Shown here in pieces: positions 8,285 to 16,723 of a stretch of 31,005 nt of DNA. The stretch covers positions 1 to 31,005 of the forward strand of contig CAZSAL010000032.1 of the NCBI GenBank assembly GCA_964604825.1, given 5' to 3'. The notes under the pieces were generated by a model, which saw nothing but the letters and a program-made list of their open reading frames with translations, did no database searches and had not been told where the DNA came from. A program made the position numbers and the translations under genes. Position 1 is the stretch's first letter, and every line of letters starts with the position of its first letter. This DNA is from CAZSAL01 sp964604825 (GTDB lineage: Bacteria > Elusimicrobiota > Elusimicrobia > 2-01-FULL-59-12).

Positions 8285-9115
8285 TCAGTGTTTAATAAAG
8301 CTGCAGTAATAATAGAAAAAGGGCGCCGCCAGGATGAATGAATCGAACCGGTCAAGGATTCCCCCGTGGCCGGGCAAAAGCGGAGAGGAATCTTTGACTC
8401 CCGCGGAGCGCTTCAAAAGCGACTCGCCCAGGTCCGATACAAAGGCAAGGATGGAAACCACTGCGGCAACCACAAGTATTTCCGGGAGCCGCCACGTCTG
8501 GCGCAGCAGGGTAATTTGAAAGAGAGCTGCCGCGATCATCGCGCCGATTATTCCGGCTATTGTTCCTTCCCAGCTCTTTTTCGGGCTGATGCCCGGAGCA
8601 ATGGCGTGACGCCCCCATTTAGAACCGACGAGATAAGCCGTTATATCTTCGACCCAGATTATTACAAATAACAGGAAGCTGAGTTCGAGCCCCTGCGGCC
8701 GCAGGTCGCGGATCAGCAGCAGATGAGCCAGGGACCAGGCCACATAAAACACGCCGAAAAGGGTCACACCCCATTCGGAAAGAAGAGTTTCGCCCGGACC
8801 GCGGAAAAGGCTTCTCACCACTAAAACGATCAGCGCCACGGCGGTCAACGCGGCTGTGGCCTGATTATCGGTAATCTGCCCCATGGACAATCCGTTAAGG
8901 AAAATGGACGCGGTGATGAGAAATCCAAAAATAATCCCGATCCAGTTGAAGCAGGGATATCCGCATTCTTCCGCCAGGAAGTAATACTCGCGCAGCCCGA
9001 GCAGGATAATCGCCAGGATCAGAAAAAATAAGGGAAGACCCCCCAGATAAATGGCGGTCACAAGAAACGGCAGACCTACGACGATGGTAAGCAACCGTGG
9101 TAGTAGCAAGTTCAT
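8285..9115 (-). CDS. cdsA: Phosphatidate cytidylyltransferase
   Basis: Integral membrane enzyme of 276 residues that makes CDP-diacylglycerol from phosphatidic acid and CTP, the branch point of phospholipid synthesis. About eight hydrophobic helices are visible, and the CDS family signature is present near the C-terminus: SLLKRSAGVKDSS, then PGHGGILDRFDS with the metal-binding aspartates. It overlaps uppS by four bases (ATGA), indicating translational coupling, and ends 14 bases before dxr starts. Confidence 0.95.
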   Translation of the reverse strand: MNLLLPRLLTIVVGLPFLVTAIYLGGLPLFFLILAIILLGLREYYFLAEECGYPCFNWIGIIFGFLITASIFLNGLSMGQITDNQATAALTAVALIVLVVRSLFRGPGETLLSEWGVTLFGVFYVAWSLAHLLLIRDLRPQGLELSFLLFVIIWVEDITAYLVGSKWGRHAIAPGISPKKSWEGTIAGIIGAMIAAALFQITLLRQTWRLPEILVVAAVVSILAFVSDLGESLLKRSAGVKDSSPLLPGHGGILDRFDSFILAAPFFYYYCSFIKH

Positions 9116-9867
9116 AACCCCCCGAATCGCCGTTCCCGCTTTTGATAGTCGACAATGGCCTGATAAAGGTGCGGGCGGCGGAACTCAGGCCAGGGAACAG
9201 GCGTAATATGGATTTCCGTATATGCCAGCTGCCAGAGAAGAAAATTCGATATCCGGAATTCCCCTGAAGTCCGGATCAGCAGATCGGGATTCGGACAATC
9301 TGGCATATAAAGGCAGCTTTCAAACTCCTTTTCGTCAACGCTTTCCACCTTTTTGCTGAGCAGCCTGTTGCAGGCATCAATAATTTCCTGGCGTCCACCG
9401 TAATTCAGCGCAAGGCAGAGGATAAGCCCGGAGTTATTTTTCGTTTCCTCAATTGTCCTGGCAAGTCTGGAACGCGCTCCTTCCGGAAGAGCGTCAAGCC
9501 TGCCAAGGTGGCGAAACTGCACATTGTTTTTCTGCAATTCAGGCAATTCGCGATCCAGATATTTCTCGAGCAGCCGCATAAGGGCGTGGGTTTCGCTGCG
9601 CGGCCTGCTCCAGTTCTCATTGGAAAAAGCGTATAGAGTCAGAACCTTTATACCTAATTCGCCACAGGCGCGCACCACCTCGCGCACGGATACAATGCCC
9701 GCGCGGTGCCCGAATATACGGGGCAGATGCCTCTGCTTGGCCCAGCGGCCGTTTCCATCCATGATTATGGCGATATGCTTCGGGAAACGGGTGCGGTTTA
9801 AATGCTTGAGAACTTCGGCTTCCGGGCGGGAGGGCTGTTTTGACTTTTTGGAGAGAAAGGTCTGCAT
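9112..9867 (-). CDS. uppS: Isoprenyl (undecaprenyl) diphosphate synthase, cis type
   Basis: Cis-prenyltransferase of 251 residues that adds isopentenyl units to farnesyl diphosphate to give the C55 carrier for peptidoglycan and surface glycan synthesis. Family motifs are clear: IAIIMDGNGRWA (catalytic Asp), GHRAG, LTLYAFSNENWSRP, LALNYGGRQEI and the C-terminal RTSGEFRISNFLLWQ region. Product chain length is inferred from the family. The first 25 or so residues are a basic extension ahead of the conserved core. Downstream it is coupled to cdsA by an ATGA overlap; upstream, 28 bases separate it from frr. Confidence 0.96.
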   Translation of the reverse strand: MQTFLSKKSKQPSRPEAEVLKHLNRTRFPKHIAIIMDGNGRWAKQRHLPRIFGHRAGIVSVREVVRACGELGIKVLTLYAFSNENWSRPRSETHALMRLLEKYLDRELPELQKNNVQFRHLGRLDALPEGARSRLARTIEETKNNSGLILCLALNYGGRQEIIDACNRLLSKKVESVDEKEFESCLYMPDCPNPDLLIRTSGEFRISNFLLWQLAYTEIHITPVPWPEFRRPHLYQAIVDYQKRERRFGGL

Positions 9868-9895
9868 CAGAAGCCTGTTGTCTGTCAGCGCGGAC

Positions 9896-10453
9896 TTAGA
9901 CTTCCATGATATCGCGCTCTTTTGCGGAAAGGAGTTCGTCGATCTGTTTGACGTAATGATCGGTCATTTTCTGTATCTCCTGTTCGCCGATTGCGCGATC
10001 ATCTTCAGAAATTTCCCCGGCTTTCTCCATCTTTTTCAGCTTTTCCACGCCATCCCGCCGTTCGTTGCGCAAGGCTACCCGGAATTCTTCCGCCATCTTG
10101 CGCACTACTTTGATCAGATCCCTGCGCCTTTCTTCCGAAAGAGCCGGGATCTGCAGGCGGATGATGTTACCGTCGTTGGAAGGCGTGAGGCCAAGATCCG
10201 ATTTCAAAATCGCCTTTTCAACAGCCTGCAGAATGGATTTGTCCCACGGCCTTATTTCCAGCGTTCGAGGTTCAGGAACGCCGATATTACCAATTTGATT
10301 AAGCGGGGTCAGGGCCCCGTAATATTCCACCCGGATATTTTCCAGAAGCTGAGCGCTGGCGCGCCCGGTGCGCAGCGTGCCGAACTCGCCGCGCAGGCGT
10401 TCCATGGTTTTTTTCATCTGTTCTTCAGTGTGCTGGTTGATCTGACTGGTCAT
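9896..10453 (-). CDS. frr: Ribosome recycling factor
   Basis: Protein of 185 residues, exactly the usual length, that splits post-termination ribosomes together with EF-G. The family features are present: the long three-helix bundle and the conserved RTGRASAQLLENIRVEYYG, LNQIGNI, PEPRTLEIRPWDKS, SNDGNIIRLQIPALSEERR and VRKMAEEFRVALRNERRD. Start ATG at 10453, five bases after pyrH. Confidence 0.98.
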   Translation of the reverse strand: MTSQINQHTEEQMKKTMERLRGEFGTLRTGRASAQLLENIRVEYYGALTPLNQIGNIGVPEPRTLEIRPWDKSILQAVEKAILKSDLGLTPSNDGNIIRLQIPALSEERRRDLIKVVRKMAEEFRVALRNERRDGVEKLKKMEKAGEISEDDRAIGEQEIQKMTDHYVKQIDELLSAKERDIMEV

Positions 10454-10458
10454 GCGTT

Positions 10459-11178
10459 TTAATGACTGCGGATCAGAGTACCGACGGATTCGCCGGCAAC
10501 AACCCGGCGGATATTCCCTTTACGGTAAAGGTTGAAAACGACAATGGGCAAATCGTTATCCATGCACAGGGAAAATGCCGTGGTATCCATGACCTTCAGG
10601 CGCTTGCGGATAGCTTCCATGGCGGTTAATTCCGTGAGTTTTTTCGCGCGGGGATTTATCTTCGGGTCGGCGGAATAAACCCCGTCGACCTGGGTGGCCT
10701 TCAGGATCACTTCCGCGCCGATTTCCACAGCGCGCAGCGCAGCCGTGGTGTCCGTAGAAAAATAAGGGTTGCCGGTTCCACCGGCGAAGATTACGATGCG
10801 GCCTTTTTCCAGATGGCGTATGGCGCGGCGGCGTATATAAGCCTCCGCAAGCTTGGAAACCTCGATCGCGCTCTGCACGCGGGTGGGAATTCCGATTTTT
10901 TCCAGGGCATCCTGCAGGGCGAGTGAATTTATCAGAGTAGCCAGCATGCCCATGTAATCAGCGGTCACGCGGTCAATGGCGCGGGCGCGATCGGAAGTTC
11001 CACGCCAGATATTGCCGCCTCCGACTACGACGGCCAATTGATTCTTGTCATTCCGGGCCGCGGCAATTTCATTTGCCAGATCGCGCAGGGCGTCTCCGTC
11101 GATACCGTAACGTTCCTTACCGCGAAAAGCCTCGCCGGAAACCTTCAAAAGGACGCGTTTAAATTTTCGAGAAATCAT
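10459..11178 (-). CDS. pyrH: Uridylate kinase
   Basis: Hexameric UMP kinase of the amino acid kinase fold, 239 residues, phosphorylating UMP to UDP in pyrimidine synthesis. Recognisable segments are KRVLLKVSGEAF at the N-terminus, VVVGGGNIWRG, the DYMGMLATLINSLALQD helix, IFAGGTGNPYFSTDTTAALRA and the KATQVDGVYSADPK loop that is diagnostic for bacterial UMP kinase. It is linked to tsf by a four-base overlap. Confidence 0.98.
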   Translation of the reverse strand: MISRKFKRVLLKVSGEAFRGKERYGIDGDALRDLANEIAAARNDKNQLAVVVGGGNIWRGTSDRARAIDRVTADYMGMLATLINSLALQDALEKIGIPTRVQSAIEVSKLAEAYIRRRAIRHLEKGRIVIFAGGTGNPYFSTDTTAALRAVEIGAEVILKATQVDGVYSADPKINPRAKKLTELTAMEAIRKRLKVMDTTAFSLCMDNDLPIVVFNLYRKGNIRRVVAGESVGTLIRSH

Positions 11179-11798
11179 TCCCCGCCAGCCTGGAAGCGCA
11201 CGAAACGGCGGACCTGGACGTTTTCCCCCATCTTGGCCACCGCTTCGGTCATCAGATCCTTGAATTTCACCTTACCTGACGGTTCGCGGATATAGGCCTG
11301 TTCAAGAAGGCAGAATTCGGACAGATATTTATCCAGTTTTCCCTCGGCAATTTTGGCCGCTACAGCCGCGGGCTTTTTTTCTTTCAACGCCTCCGCTTCA
11401 AATTGTTTGCGTTTTTCAGCCAGAGCATCAGACGGCACCTGGTCGCGCGATATCCAGCGCGGAGCCGCGGCCGCCACCTGCATGCACACTTCCCTCAGCA
11501 AATTCTGAAAATCTTCCGTGCGCGCCACGAAATCGGTTTCGCAGCTCAGTTCCACCAGCACGCCGAGCTTTCCGCCGGCGTGAATATACGAGCCCACGAG
11601 CCCTTCTTTCGCCAGCCGCCCGCCTTTTTTGGCAGCGATGGCTATTCCACGGTCGCGCAGAATGGTCTTGGCTTTATCGATATTCCCATGCGCTTCCTGC
11701 AGCGCTTTCTTGCATTCCATAATCCCGGCGCCCGTTATTTCGCGCAACTCCTGGATCTGCCCGGCAGTCACAGGCTTGTCGTTGGTTTCAGTGCTCAT
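11175..11798 (-). CDS. tsf: Elongation factor Ts
   Basis: Guanine nucleotide exchange factor for EF-Tu, 207 residues. The N-terminal UBA-like domain has the family signature LREITGAGIMECKKAL (about residues 16-31), and the core has ELSCETDFVART. It is shorter than E. coli EF-Ts (283 residues) and resembles the single-core-domain form seen in Thermus. It overlaps rpsB and pyrH by four bases each, giving tight coupling in the conserved rpsB-tsf-pyrH-frr order. Confidence 0.97.
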   Translation of the reverse strand: MSTETNDKPVTAGQIQELREITGAGIMECKKALQEAHGNIDKAKTILRDRGIAIAAKKGGRLAKEGLVGSYIHAGGKLGVLVELSCETDFVARTEDFQNLLREVCMQVAAAAPRWISRDQVPSDALAEKRKQFEAEALKEKKPAAVAAKIAEGKLDKYLSEFCLLEQAYIREPSGKVKFKDLMTEAVAKMGENVQVRRFVRFQAGGE

Positions 11799-12610
11799 GG
11801 CTTGGGGGTGGTTGACGGAGCCGGAGTGGTATTGGCTTCTGCGTTTGAAAGGGATATCGGAGCGTCCGATGCCGCCTGCTCCGGCGCGGCTGCAGACCCG
11901 CCTTCGGAGGGCGTCGCGGCCTTTTCAGCCTCCGCCCTGCCCTCTATGATCGCGTCCGCCATCAGCGTGCAGAACAACTTCACCGACCGTATGGCATCAT
12001 CGTTGCCGGGAACGGGATAATCGATCATGTCCGGGTCGCAATTCGTATCACAAACCGCAACCACGGGGATTTCCATCTTGCGGGCTTCCAGGATGGCAGT
12101 GCTTTCCTGCACGGGATCGATAATAAAAAGACACCCGGGGAGTTCGCTCATGCCCTTGATGCCGACAAGCGTCTTGGCAAGGCGCAGGCGCTCTTTCTCC
12201 AGCCTGGACACTTCCTTCTTCGACATGACTCGGAACAACCCGTCCGATTTCATTTTATCGAGTTCATCCAGGCGGCTGATGGACCGCTTGATCGTCTCAA
12301 AATTGGTAAGCGTGCCGCCGAGCCATCGGTCGCACACATAAAAGGAGCCGCACCTCTGCGCTTCGCTGGAAATCGCTTCCTGGGCCTGTTTCTTTGTTCC
12401 TACGAAAAGAACCGTACCGCCGCCGGCAGCAAGTTCGCGCATGAACTTATACGCCTTCTTAAGCTCCTTGGCAGTTTTCTGCAGGTCGATGATATGGATA
12501 TTGCTGCGCGACCCGAAAATATATTTAGCCATCTTCGGATTCCAGCGACGGGTTTGATGACCGAAATGCACCCCCGCTTCAAGCAGCGCTTTCATTGATA
12601 TAGTTGCCAT
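11795..12610 (-). CDS. rpsB: 30S ribosomal protein S2
   Basis: Ribosomal protein of 271 residues. The S2 core occupies about residues 1-225 with signatures MKALLEAGVHFGHQTRRWNPKM, FVGTKKQAQEAI, RWLGGTLTNFETI and VCDTNCDPDMIDYPVPGNDDAIRS. The last 45 residues are a low-complexity Ala/Pro/Ser/Thr tail, longer than in E. coli and likely disordered. First gene of the operon running to proS. The Shine-Dalgarno (AAAGGA) is about 15 bases before the ATG, a rather long spacing that may matter for control by the leader hairpin. Confidence 0.98.
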   Translation of the reverse strand: MATISMKALLEAGVHFGHQTRRWNPKMAKYIFGSRSNIHIIDLQKTAKELKKAYKFMRELAAGGGTVLFVGTKKQAQEAISSEAQRCGSFYVCDRWLGGTLTNFETIKRSISRLDELDKMKSDGLFRVMSKKEVSRLEKERLRLAKTLVGIKGMSELPGCLFIIDPVQESTAILEARKMEIPVVAVCDTNCDPDMIDYPVPGNDDAIRSVKLFCTLMADAIIEGRAEAEKAATPSEGGSAAAPEQAASDAPISLSNAEANTTPAPSTTPKP

Positions 12611-12639
12611 TTGATAAAAGTGTTTCCTTTCTAATTAAA

Positions 12640-12660
12640 AACGCCACTTCTCATGGCGTT
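12640..12660 (-). terminator. Terminator-like hairpin in rpsB leader / after ispB
   Basis: Seven-base arms AACGCCA and TGGCGTT with a seven-base loop, followed on the minus strand by TTTTTAATT. This has the form of an intrinsic terminator. Reading from ispB it would end the nuo-ispB transcript. But the predicted rpsB promoter lies immediately upstream, placing the hairpin at the very 5' end of the rpsB mRNA, where it could attenuate or stabilise it. Confidence 0.6.
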
Positions 12661-12666
12661 CCCGAG

Positions 12667-12697
12667 ATTATAGCACACCCCTGCCGCACGCATGCAA
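12667..12697 (-). promoter_or_regulatory. Extended -10 promoter of the rpsB-proS operon
   Basis: On the minus strand a consensus TATAAT (12667-12672) is preceded by TGC, the extended -10 arrangement. TTGCAT lies 19 bases further upstream (12692-12697) as a weak -35. The expected start of transcription is near 12660, about 50 bases before the rpsB ATG. This is the only good promoter seen for the rpsB operon. Inference from motif only. Confidence 0.6.
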
Positions 12698-12760
12698 CCA
12701 GCCTTTCCCGTTTCCCGGCAATGATTTATATCAGGAAGGGGCTAAACTCGAAACTGACGT

Positions 12761-13756
12761 TTATCTCGTTCTTGTAACGATATATTCCGCGACCGCGTCC
12801 AGCGTCGCCCTGGGCATGGAATCCGGGAAACCCTTCAGGGCGATGCGCGCCTGATTGGCGAAGCTGGCAGCCTGGCGCAGCCCTTCCCTGATGGCTCCCG
12901 ATTCTTCCAGCCACTTGACCATAAAAGATGCGGAAATTTCTGGGGACTGAAGCCGCGACATAAATTTCTTCCGGCCGTCGGAGTCAAGCGAATCGCGCAG
13001 CCAGATCAAAGGCAGCGTCAGCTTCCCGTTGGCCAGGTCCGTATGCAACGTCTTTCCCGTCACGTCCTCGTCGCCGATCAGATCGATCGTATCATCAATG
13101 ATTTGAAACGCCATGCCTATATTCCAGCCGTACTGTCCAAGAGCCATGCTTTGCTCGGAAGAAAGCCTTGCCAGGCGCGCCCCTCCCCGCATGCAGGCTT
13201 TCATCAGCGTGGCGGTTTTGTTATCGATAAAGGAAAGGTACTCCGCAAGGGAAATATCGAATTGAAAACGTCTGCGCACCTGGTTGATTTCCCCCTGACA
13301 GGTAGTGCGCGTGGAGCGGGCAAAAAGGTCCAGAAGCTGAGGATCATTGAGCCCGGCCAGAAGAGTCATCGCTTCGGCAAAAAGATAATCTCCCAGGAGA
13401 ACCGCCACCTCATCGCCGAATTCCACGGCAGCGGTAGGCTTCTGATGGCGGAGGCAGGCCTTGTCGACGATATCGTCGTGGACCAGAGTTGCGAGATGAA
13501 TCAACTCCGCGGAAGCGCCAACAACCGTGGCGTCATCGGTCTGAGCTCCGCCGATCTGCGCGCTCAAAATGACCATGGCGGGGCGCAGGCGTTTTCCTCC
13601 CGCTTGAACAACGTAGCGCACGATTTCCGGAATCAGGCCCTGGCCACGGGTGGAAACATCCTGAAGAAGGCGTTCGGTCTGGAGCAGCAGCGGAAAAATC
13701 GTTTGATAAATTTCTTCCAGACGGGACTGTTCTTTTTTTAAGTTGACGGAGGTCAT
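12761..13756 (-). CDS. ispB: All-trans polyprenyl diphosphate synthase
   Basis: Trans-prenyltransferase of 331 residues that builds the long isoprenoid tail of quinones. Both aspartate-rich motifs are present: LVHDDIVD (about residue 92) and FQIIDDTID (about 217), plus GGKRLRP near residue 54 and GDYLFAEAM. The residues that set chain length cannot be read with certainty, so octaprenyl, heptaprenyl or nonaprenyl are all possible. Its ATG overlaps the nuoN stop (ATGA), so it is translated as the last gene of the nuo operon. With ubiE at the other end, quinone synthesis genes bracket the quinone-reducing complex. Confidence 0.93.
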   Translation of the reverse strand: MTSVNLKKEQSRLEEIYQTIFPLLLQTERLLQDVSTRGQGLIPEIVRYVVQAGGKRLRPAMVILSAQIGGAQTDDATVVGASAELIHLATLVHDDIVDKACLRHQKPTAAVEFGDEVAVLLGDYLFAEAMTLLAGLNDPQLLDLFARSTRTTCQGEINQVRRRFQFDISLAEYLSFIDNKTATLMKACMRGGARLARLSSEQSMALGQYGWNIGMAFQIIDDTIDLIGDEDVTGKTLHTDLANGKLTLPLIWLRDSLDSDGRKKFMSRLQSPEISASFMVKWLEESGAIREGLRQAASFANQARIALKGFPDSMPRATLDAVAEYIVTRTR

Positions 13757-15189
13757 TTAGGACCGCTGATGAGCGCGTGCGCCGCGTTTAAAAAGAACTG
13801 CGGCGCGATTCCGATAACCACGGTGATTACAGCCGTTCCTGCAAGCGTCAGGCGTTCAGACAAACCCAGCTCCAAAACCGCAGGCGTTGTTGAGGGCTTG
13901 AAATACACGACGTACAGAATCTTGAAGTAATACCCCACGGCTATTACCGTATTTACAGCTCCGATTATGACCAGCCAGATCCATCCCGACTGATATGCGG
14001 CGCTGAGTACATAAAATTTGGCCAGGAACCCCGCCGTGGGAGGAATACCAGCCAGGCTGACAAGAAACAGGGCCAGAAGCCCGGCAAGGTAAGGTTCGCG
14101 TCTGGCCAGACCAGCATAAGCGTCCAGATCCTGCGAGCCCACGGCGTTTGAAATATGTACGACTACGGCGAAAGCGCCGATGTTCATAAAAAGATAAACC
14201 CAGGTGTACAAATACACGGAGACCGTTCCCAGGGGACCCCCGCTTATAATTCCCATCAGGGTGTAGCCCATATGCGCAATAGATGAATAGGCAAGGAGGC
14301 GAACTACGTTGGTCTGCTGCAGGCCAATTATATTGGCAATCGTCATCGTCAGCACCGCTACGAAGGCCAGGACGGTCAATATCGTCGGATCAGCGTGCGG
14401 GAATATAAGCCCGAATACGCGCAGAGTGATCGCCGCGCCCGCAACCTTGGGAGCCACTGAAAGGAAAGCGGCAATCGGGACTGGCGATCCCTCAAACGCA
14501 TCCGGTACCCACATATGAAAAGGCACAAGAGCCATCTTGAACCCAAAGCTTACAAGCACAAAAAGCATGGCCAGTATGGAAAGCGGCAGCATGGCTTTCA
14601 ACTCGCCCACTCTGCCGGCTAAGGTCGCCAGAGAAGTAGTGCCGGTGATCCCGTAAATAAGCGATATGCCGTAAGCCAGCATTGCGGATGAGAATGCGCC
14701 TATGAGGAAAAATTTAATTGCCCCTTCACTGGATTTCGCCCGGCCGCGCAGGTATCCCGCCAGGATAAAAGATGGGATGCCGACCAGCTCAATGGAAAGG
14801 AATATCATCAGAAAATCGTTGGCGGAAACGACAAGAATGAGCCCGATGCCTGAAAGCAGCAGAAGCGCAAAATAGGTGCTCAACCGAACATTTTCAAAAT
14901 CCTGATAACGGATGCTCAGCAGCACAACAAACAGAATGGTCAGAAGAACAACGCAGGAGAAAAAGAAGGCCAGACCGTCCCAGACAAGCATGCCCCGGCC
15001 GAAAAAGCCGGAAAAATCCCCGGGTGAGACCAGTGTCAGTCCGCCGCAGAAAATGCCTATAATCGCCAGCCAGAAACCCGTTTTACGAATCCGGGAAGAA
15101 AGGCCTTCTGCAGCGGCGTCCAGCGCCAGCAGAAGGAAGGCGAAAACGCTGAGAAAAGCTATGGGCAGAAGAAGGCGGTATGAAGTCAT
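13753..15189 (-). CDS. nuoN: NADH-quinone oxidoreductase subunit N
   Basis: Antiporter-like membrane subunit of Complex I, 478 residues with about 14 membrane helices, forming one of the proton channels. The conserved core is visible: LVGIPSFILAGYLR near residue 135, GFKMALVPFHMWVPDAFEG with the mid-membrane lysine near residue 220, and LLAYSSIAHMGYTLMG near residue 300. It overlaps nuoM by one base (TGATG) and ispB by four. Confidence 0.97.
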   Translation of the reverse strand: MTSYRLLLPIAFLSVFAFLLLALDAAAEGLSSRIRKTGFWLAIIGIFCGGLTLVSPGDFSGFFGRGMLVWDGLAFFFSCVVLLTILFVVLLSIRYQDFENVRLSTYFALLLLSGIGLILVVSANDFLMIFLSIELVGIPSFILAGYLRGRAKSSEGAIKFFLIGAFSSAMLAYGISLIYGITGTTSLATLAGRVGELKAMLPLSILAMLFVLVSFGFKMALVPFHMWVPDAFEGSPVPIAAFLSVAPKVAGAAITLRVFGLIFPHADPTILTVLAFVAVLTMTIANIIGLQQTNVVRLLAYSSIAHMGYTLMGIISGGPLGTVSVYLYTWVYLFMNIGAFAVVVHISNAVGSQDLDAYAGLARREPYLAGLLALFLVSLAGIPPTAGFLAKFYVLSAAYQSGWIWLVIIGAVNTVIAVGYYFKILYVVYFKPSTTPAVLELGLSERLTLAGTAVITVVIGIAPQFFLNAAHALISGPK

Positions 15190-16655
15190 CAGTGTATTTT
15201 CAGGATCTCGACCAGATGCGTAAGGGTGGCGTTCATCGGCTCAAGAGCCAACGCCGGGAATACGCCCAGAACTATCATCAGCACGATCAGCGGAGTGATG
15301 GTCAATAGTTCGCGGACGTTCATATCCGATAAATTTTCCCATTTCGTATTAAATGGGCCGAGGAAAACTTTCTTGATCATGATGAGGAAAAAGGCCGCCG
15401 TGATCAGAATACCCACCAGCGAAATGGCTGTCAGCCGAGCATAAACCTGGAATCCTCCGAGGAAACAAAGGAATTCGCTGACAAAACCAGACAGAAGCGG
15501 CAACCCCAGGGAAGCAAGGCAGGCGACAGTCATCATCCCCGTATAAACCGGCAGTTTTGTTCCCAACCCGCCGAACGCGTTCATGTCGCGCGTATGCGCA
15601 CGGTCATATATTACGCCCACAAGGAAGAACAGGGAGCCAGTGATGATGCCGTGATTAACCATCTGCAGAACGGCGCCGTTAAAACCGATAACAGAAAGGG
15701 ATGCCATGCCCAGCATGGCGTAGCCCATGTGATTGATCGACGAATAGGCGATCATGCGCTTGATGTCCGTTTGCGCCAGGGAACAGAACGATCCATAAAC
15801 AATGTTGATCACGGCGATTATTGCGATGTAAAAAATCAGCTCATGGGTCGCTCCAGGGAGCAGGCAGAAAGAGTAGCGCATAATGCCGTAGGTCCCCATT
15901 TTCAGCAGCACTCCGGCCAGGATCACCGAGACCGCGGTAGGCGCCTCCACATGCGCCAGCGGAAGCCAGGTATGGAATGGGAACGCGGGAATTTTAACGG
16001 CAAAACCGATATAGAGCCCGAGAAAAACAAGCAGCTGGAAGGTGCGCGCAAAATTGGCGTTCTGCGCAAGCAACTCGGTGAAATCAAAAGTATGCGGGTT
16101 GGACGTGAAATAGAGCGCAAGAATTCCGATCAGCAGGAAAACGCTGCCGAATAAGGTGAAAAGAAAGAATTTCATCGCGGCATATTCTTTCTTGGGCCCG
16201 CCCCAGATGCCGATCAGAAAAAACATTGGTACCAGGGTAAGTTCCCAGAACACATAAAAAAGGAAAAGGTCCAGCGCGAGAAAAACACCCAACATCGCAG
16301 TTTCCAACAGAAGGAAAAAGAAGAAATATTCCTTTACCCTGTCTTCAATATGAAACGAGCCCAGGATCGCCAGCAGCGACAGCAAGGTTGTCAGCAGCAC
16401 CAGCGGCAGGGATAATCCGTCTACACCCAGAAAATACTGTATATGGAAAGCGGGAATCCAGCGGAATTTTTCCACGAACTGGAGGTCTGCGGCATTGCCG
16501 TTGAAATGGAGCCACAGCCAACAGGAGACTATGAAAGATGCCCCGGAAGCCGTCGCGGCTACTACGCGCGAAACCAGTTTATTTTCCGCAGGCACCAGAA
16601 ATAGCGCTGCGCAACCTGCAAGCGGCAGCAATGTAATCAGAGATAGCACGTGCAT
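15189..16655 (-). CDS. nuoM: NADH-quinone oxidoreductase subunit M
   Basis: Antiporter-like proton-channel subunit, 488 residues, about 14 membrane helices. Conserved segments are FYVFWELTLVPMFFLIGIWGG (trans-membrane Glu), FAVKIPAFPFHTWLPLAHVEAP and MIAYSSINHMGYAMLG. Start: ATG at 16655, because GGAGG stands about eight bases upstream and the protein then opens MHVLSLITLLPL like its relatives; the in-frame extension to 16706 runs through a strong hairpin and is rejected. Confidence 0.97.
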   Translation of the reverse strand: MHVLSLITLLPLAGCAALFLVPAENKLVSRVVAATASGASFIVSCWLWLHFNGNAADLQFVEKFRWIPAFHIQYFLGVDGLSLPLVLLTTLLSLLAILGSFHIEDRVKEYFFFFLLLETAMLGVFLALDLFLFYVFWELTLVPMFFLIGIWGGPKKEYAAMKFFLFTLFGSVFLLIGILALYFTSNPHTFDFTELLAQNANFARTFQLLVFLGLYIGFAVKIPAFPFHTWLPLAHVEAPTAVSVILAGVLLKMGTYGIMRYSFCLLPGATHELIFYIAIIAVINIVYGSFCSLAQTDIKRMIAYSSINHMGYAMLGMASLSVIGFNGAVLQMVNHGIITGSLFFLVGVIYDRAHTRDMNAFGGLGTKLPVYTGMMTVACLASLGLPLLSGFVSEFLCFLGGFQVYARLTAISLVGILITAAFFLIMIKKVFLGPFNTKWENLSDMNVRELLTITPLIVLMIVLGVFPALALEPMNATLTHLVEILKIH

Positions 16656-16696
16656 TGAGTCACCCTCCGTTATCCACCACTGAACCGCCGGCGGAT

Positions 16697-16723
16697 AACC
16701 CGCCACAGCTTCAGTGGCGGGTT
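16697..16723 (-). other. Strong intercistronic hairpin between nuoL and nuoM
   Basis: Perfect ten-base arms (AACCCGCCAC and GTGGCGGGTT) around a seven-base loop, overlapping the nuoL stop codon. No T-tract follows, so it is not a normal terminator. Next to it are a ten-base palindrome CCGCCGGCGG at 16685-16694 and further paired arms GTTATCC/GGATAAC. It sits in the only sizeable gap (66 bases) inside the nuo operon. Confidence 0.75.

Noticed and set aside
9524..10462. Plus-strand open frame of 312 codons
   Set aside because: Antisense to uppS and frr, both clearly coding; composition is that of a shadow frame.
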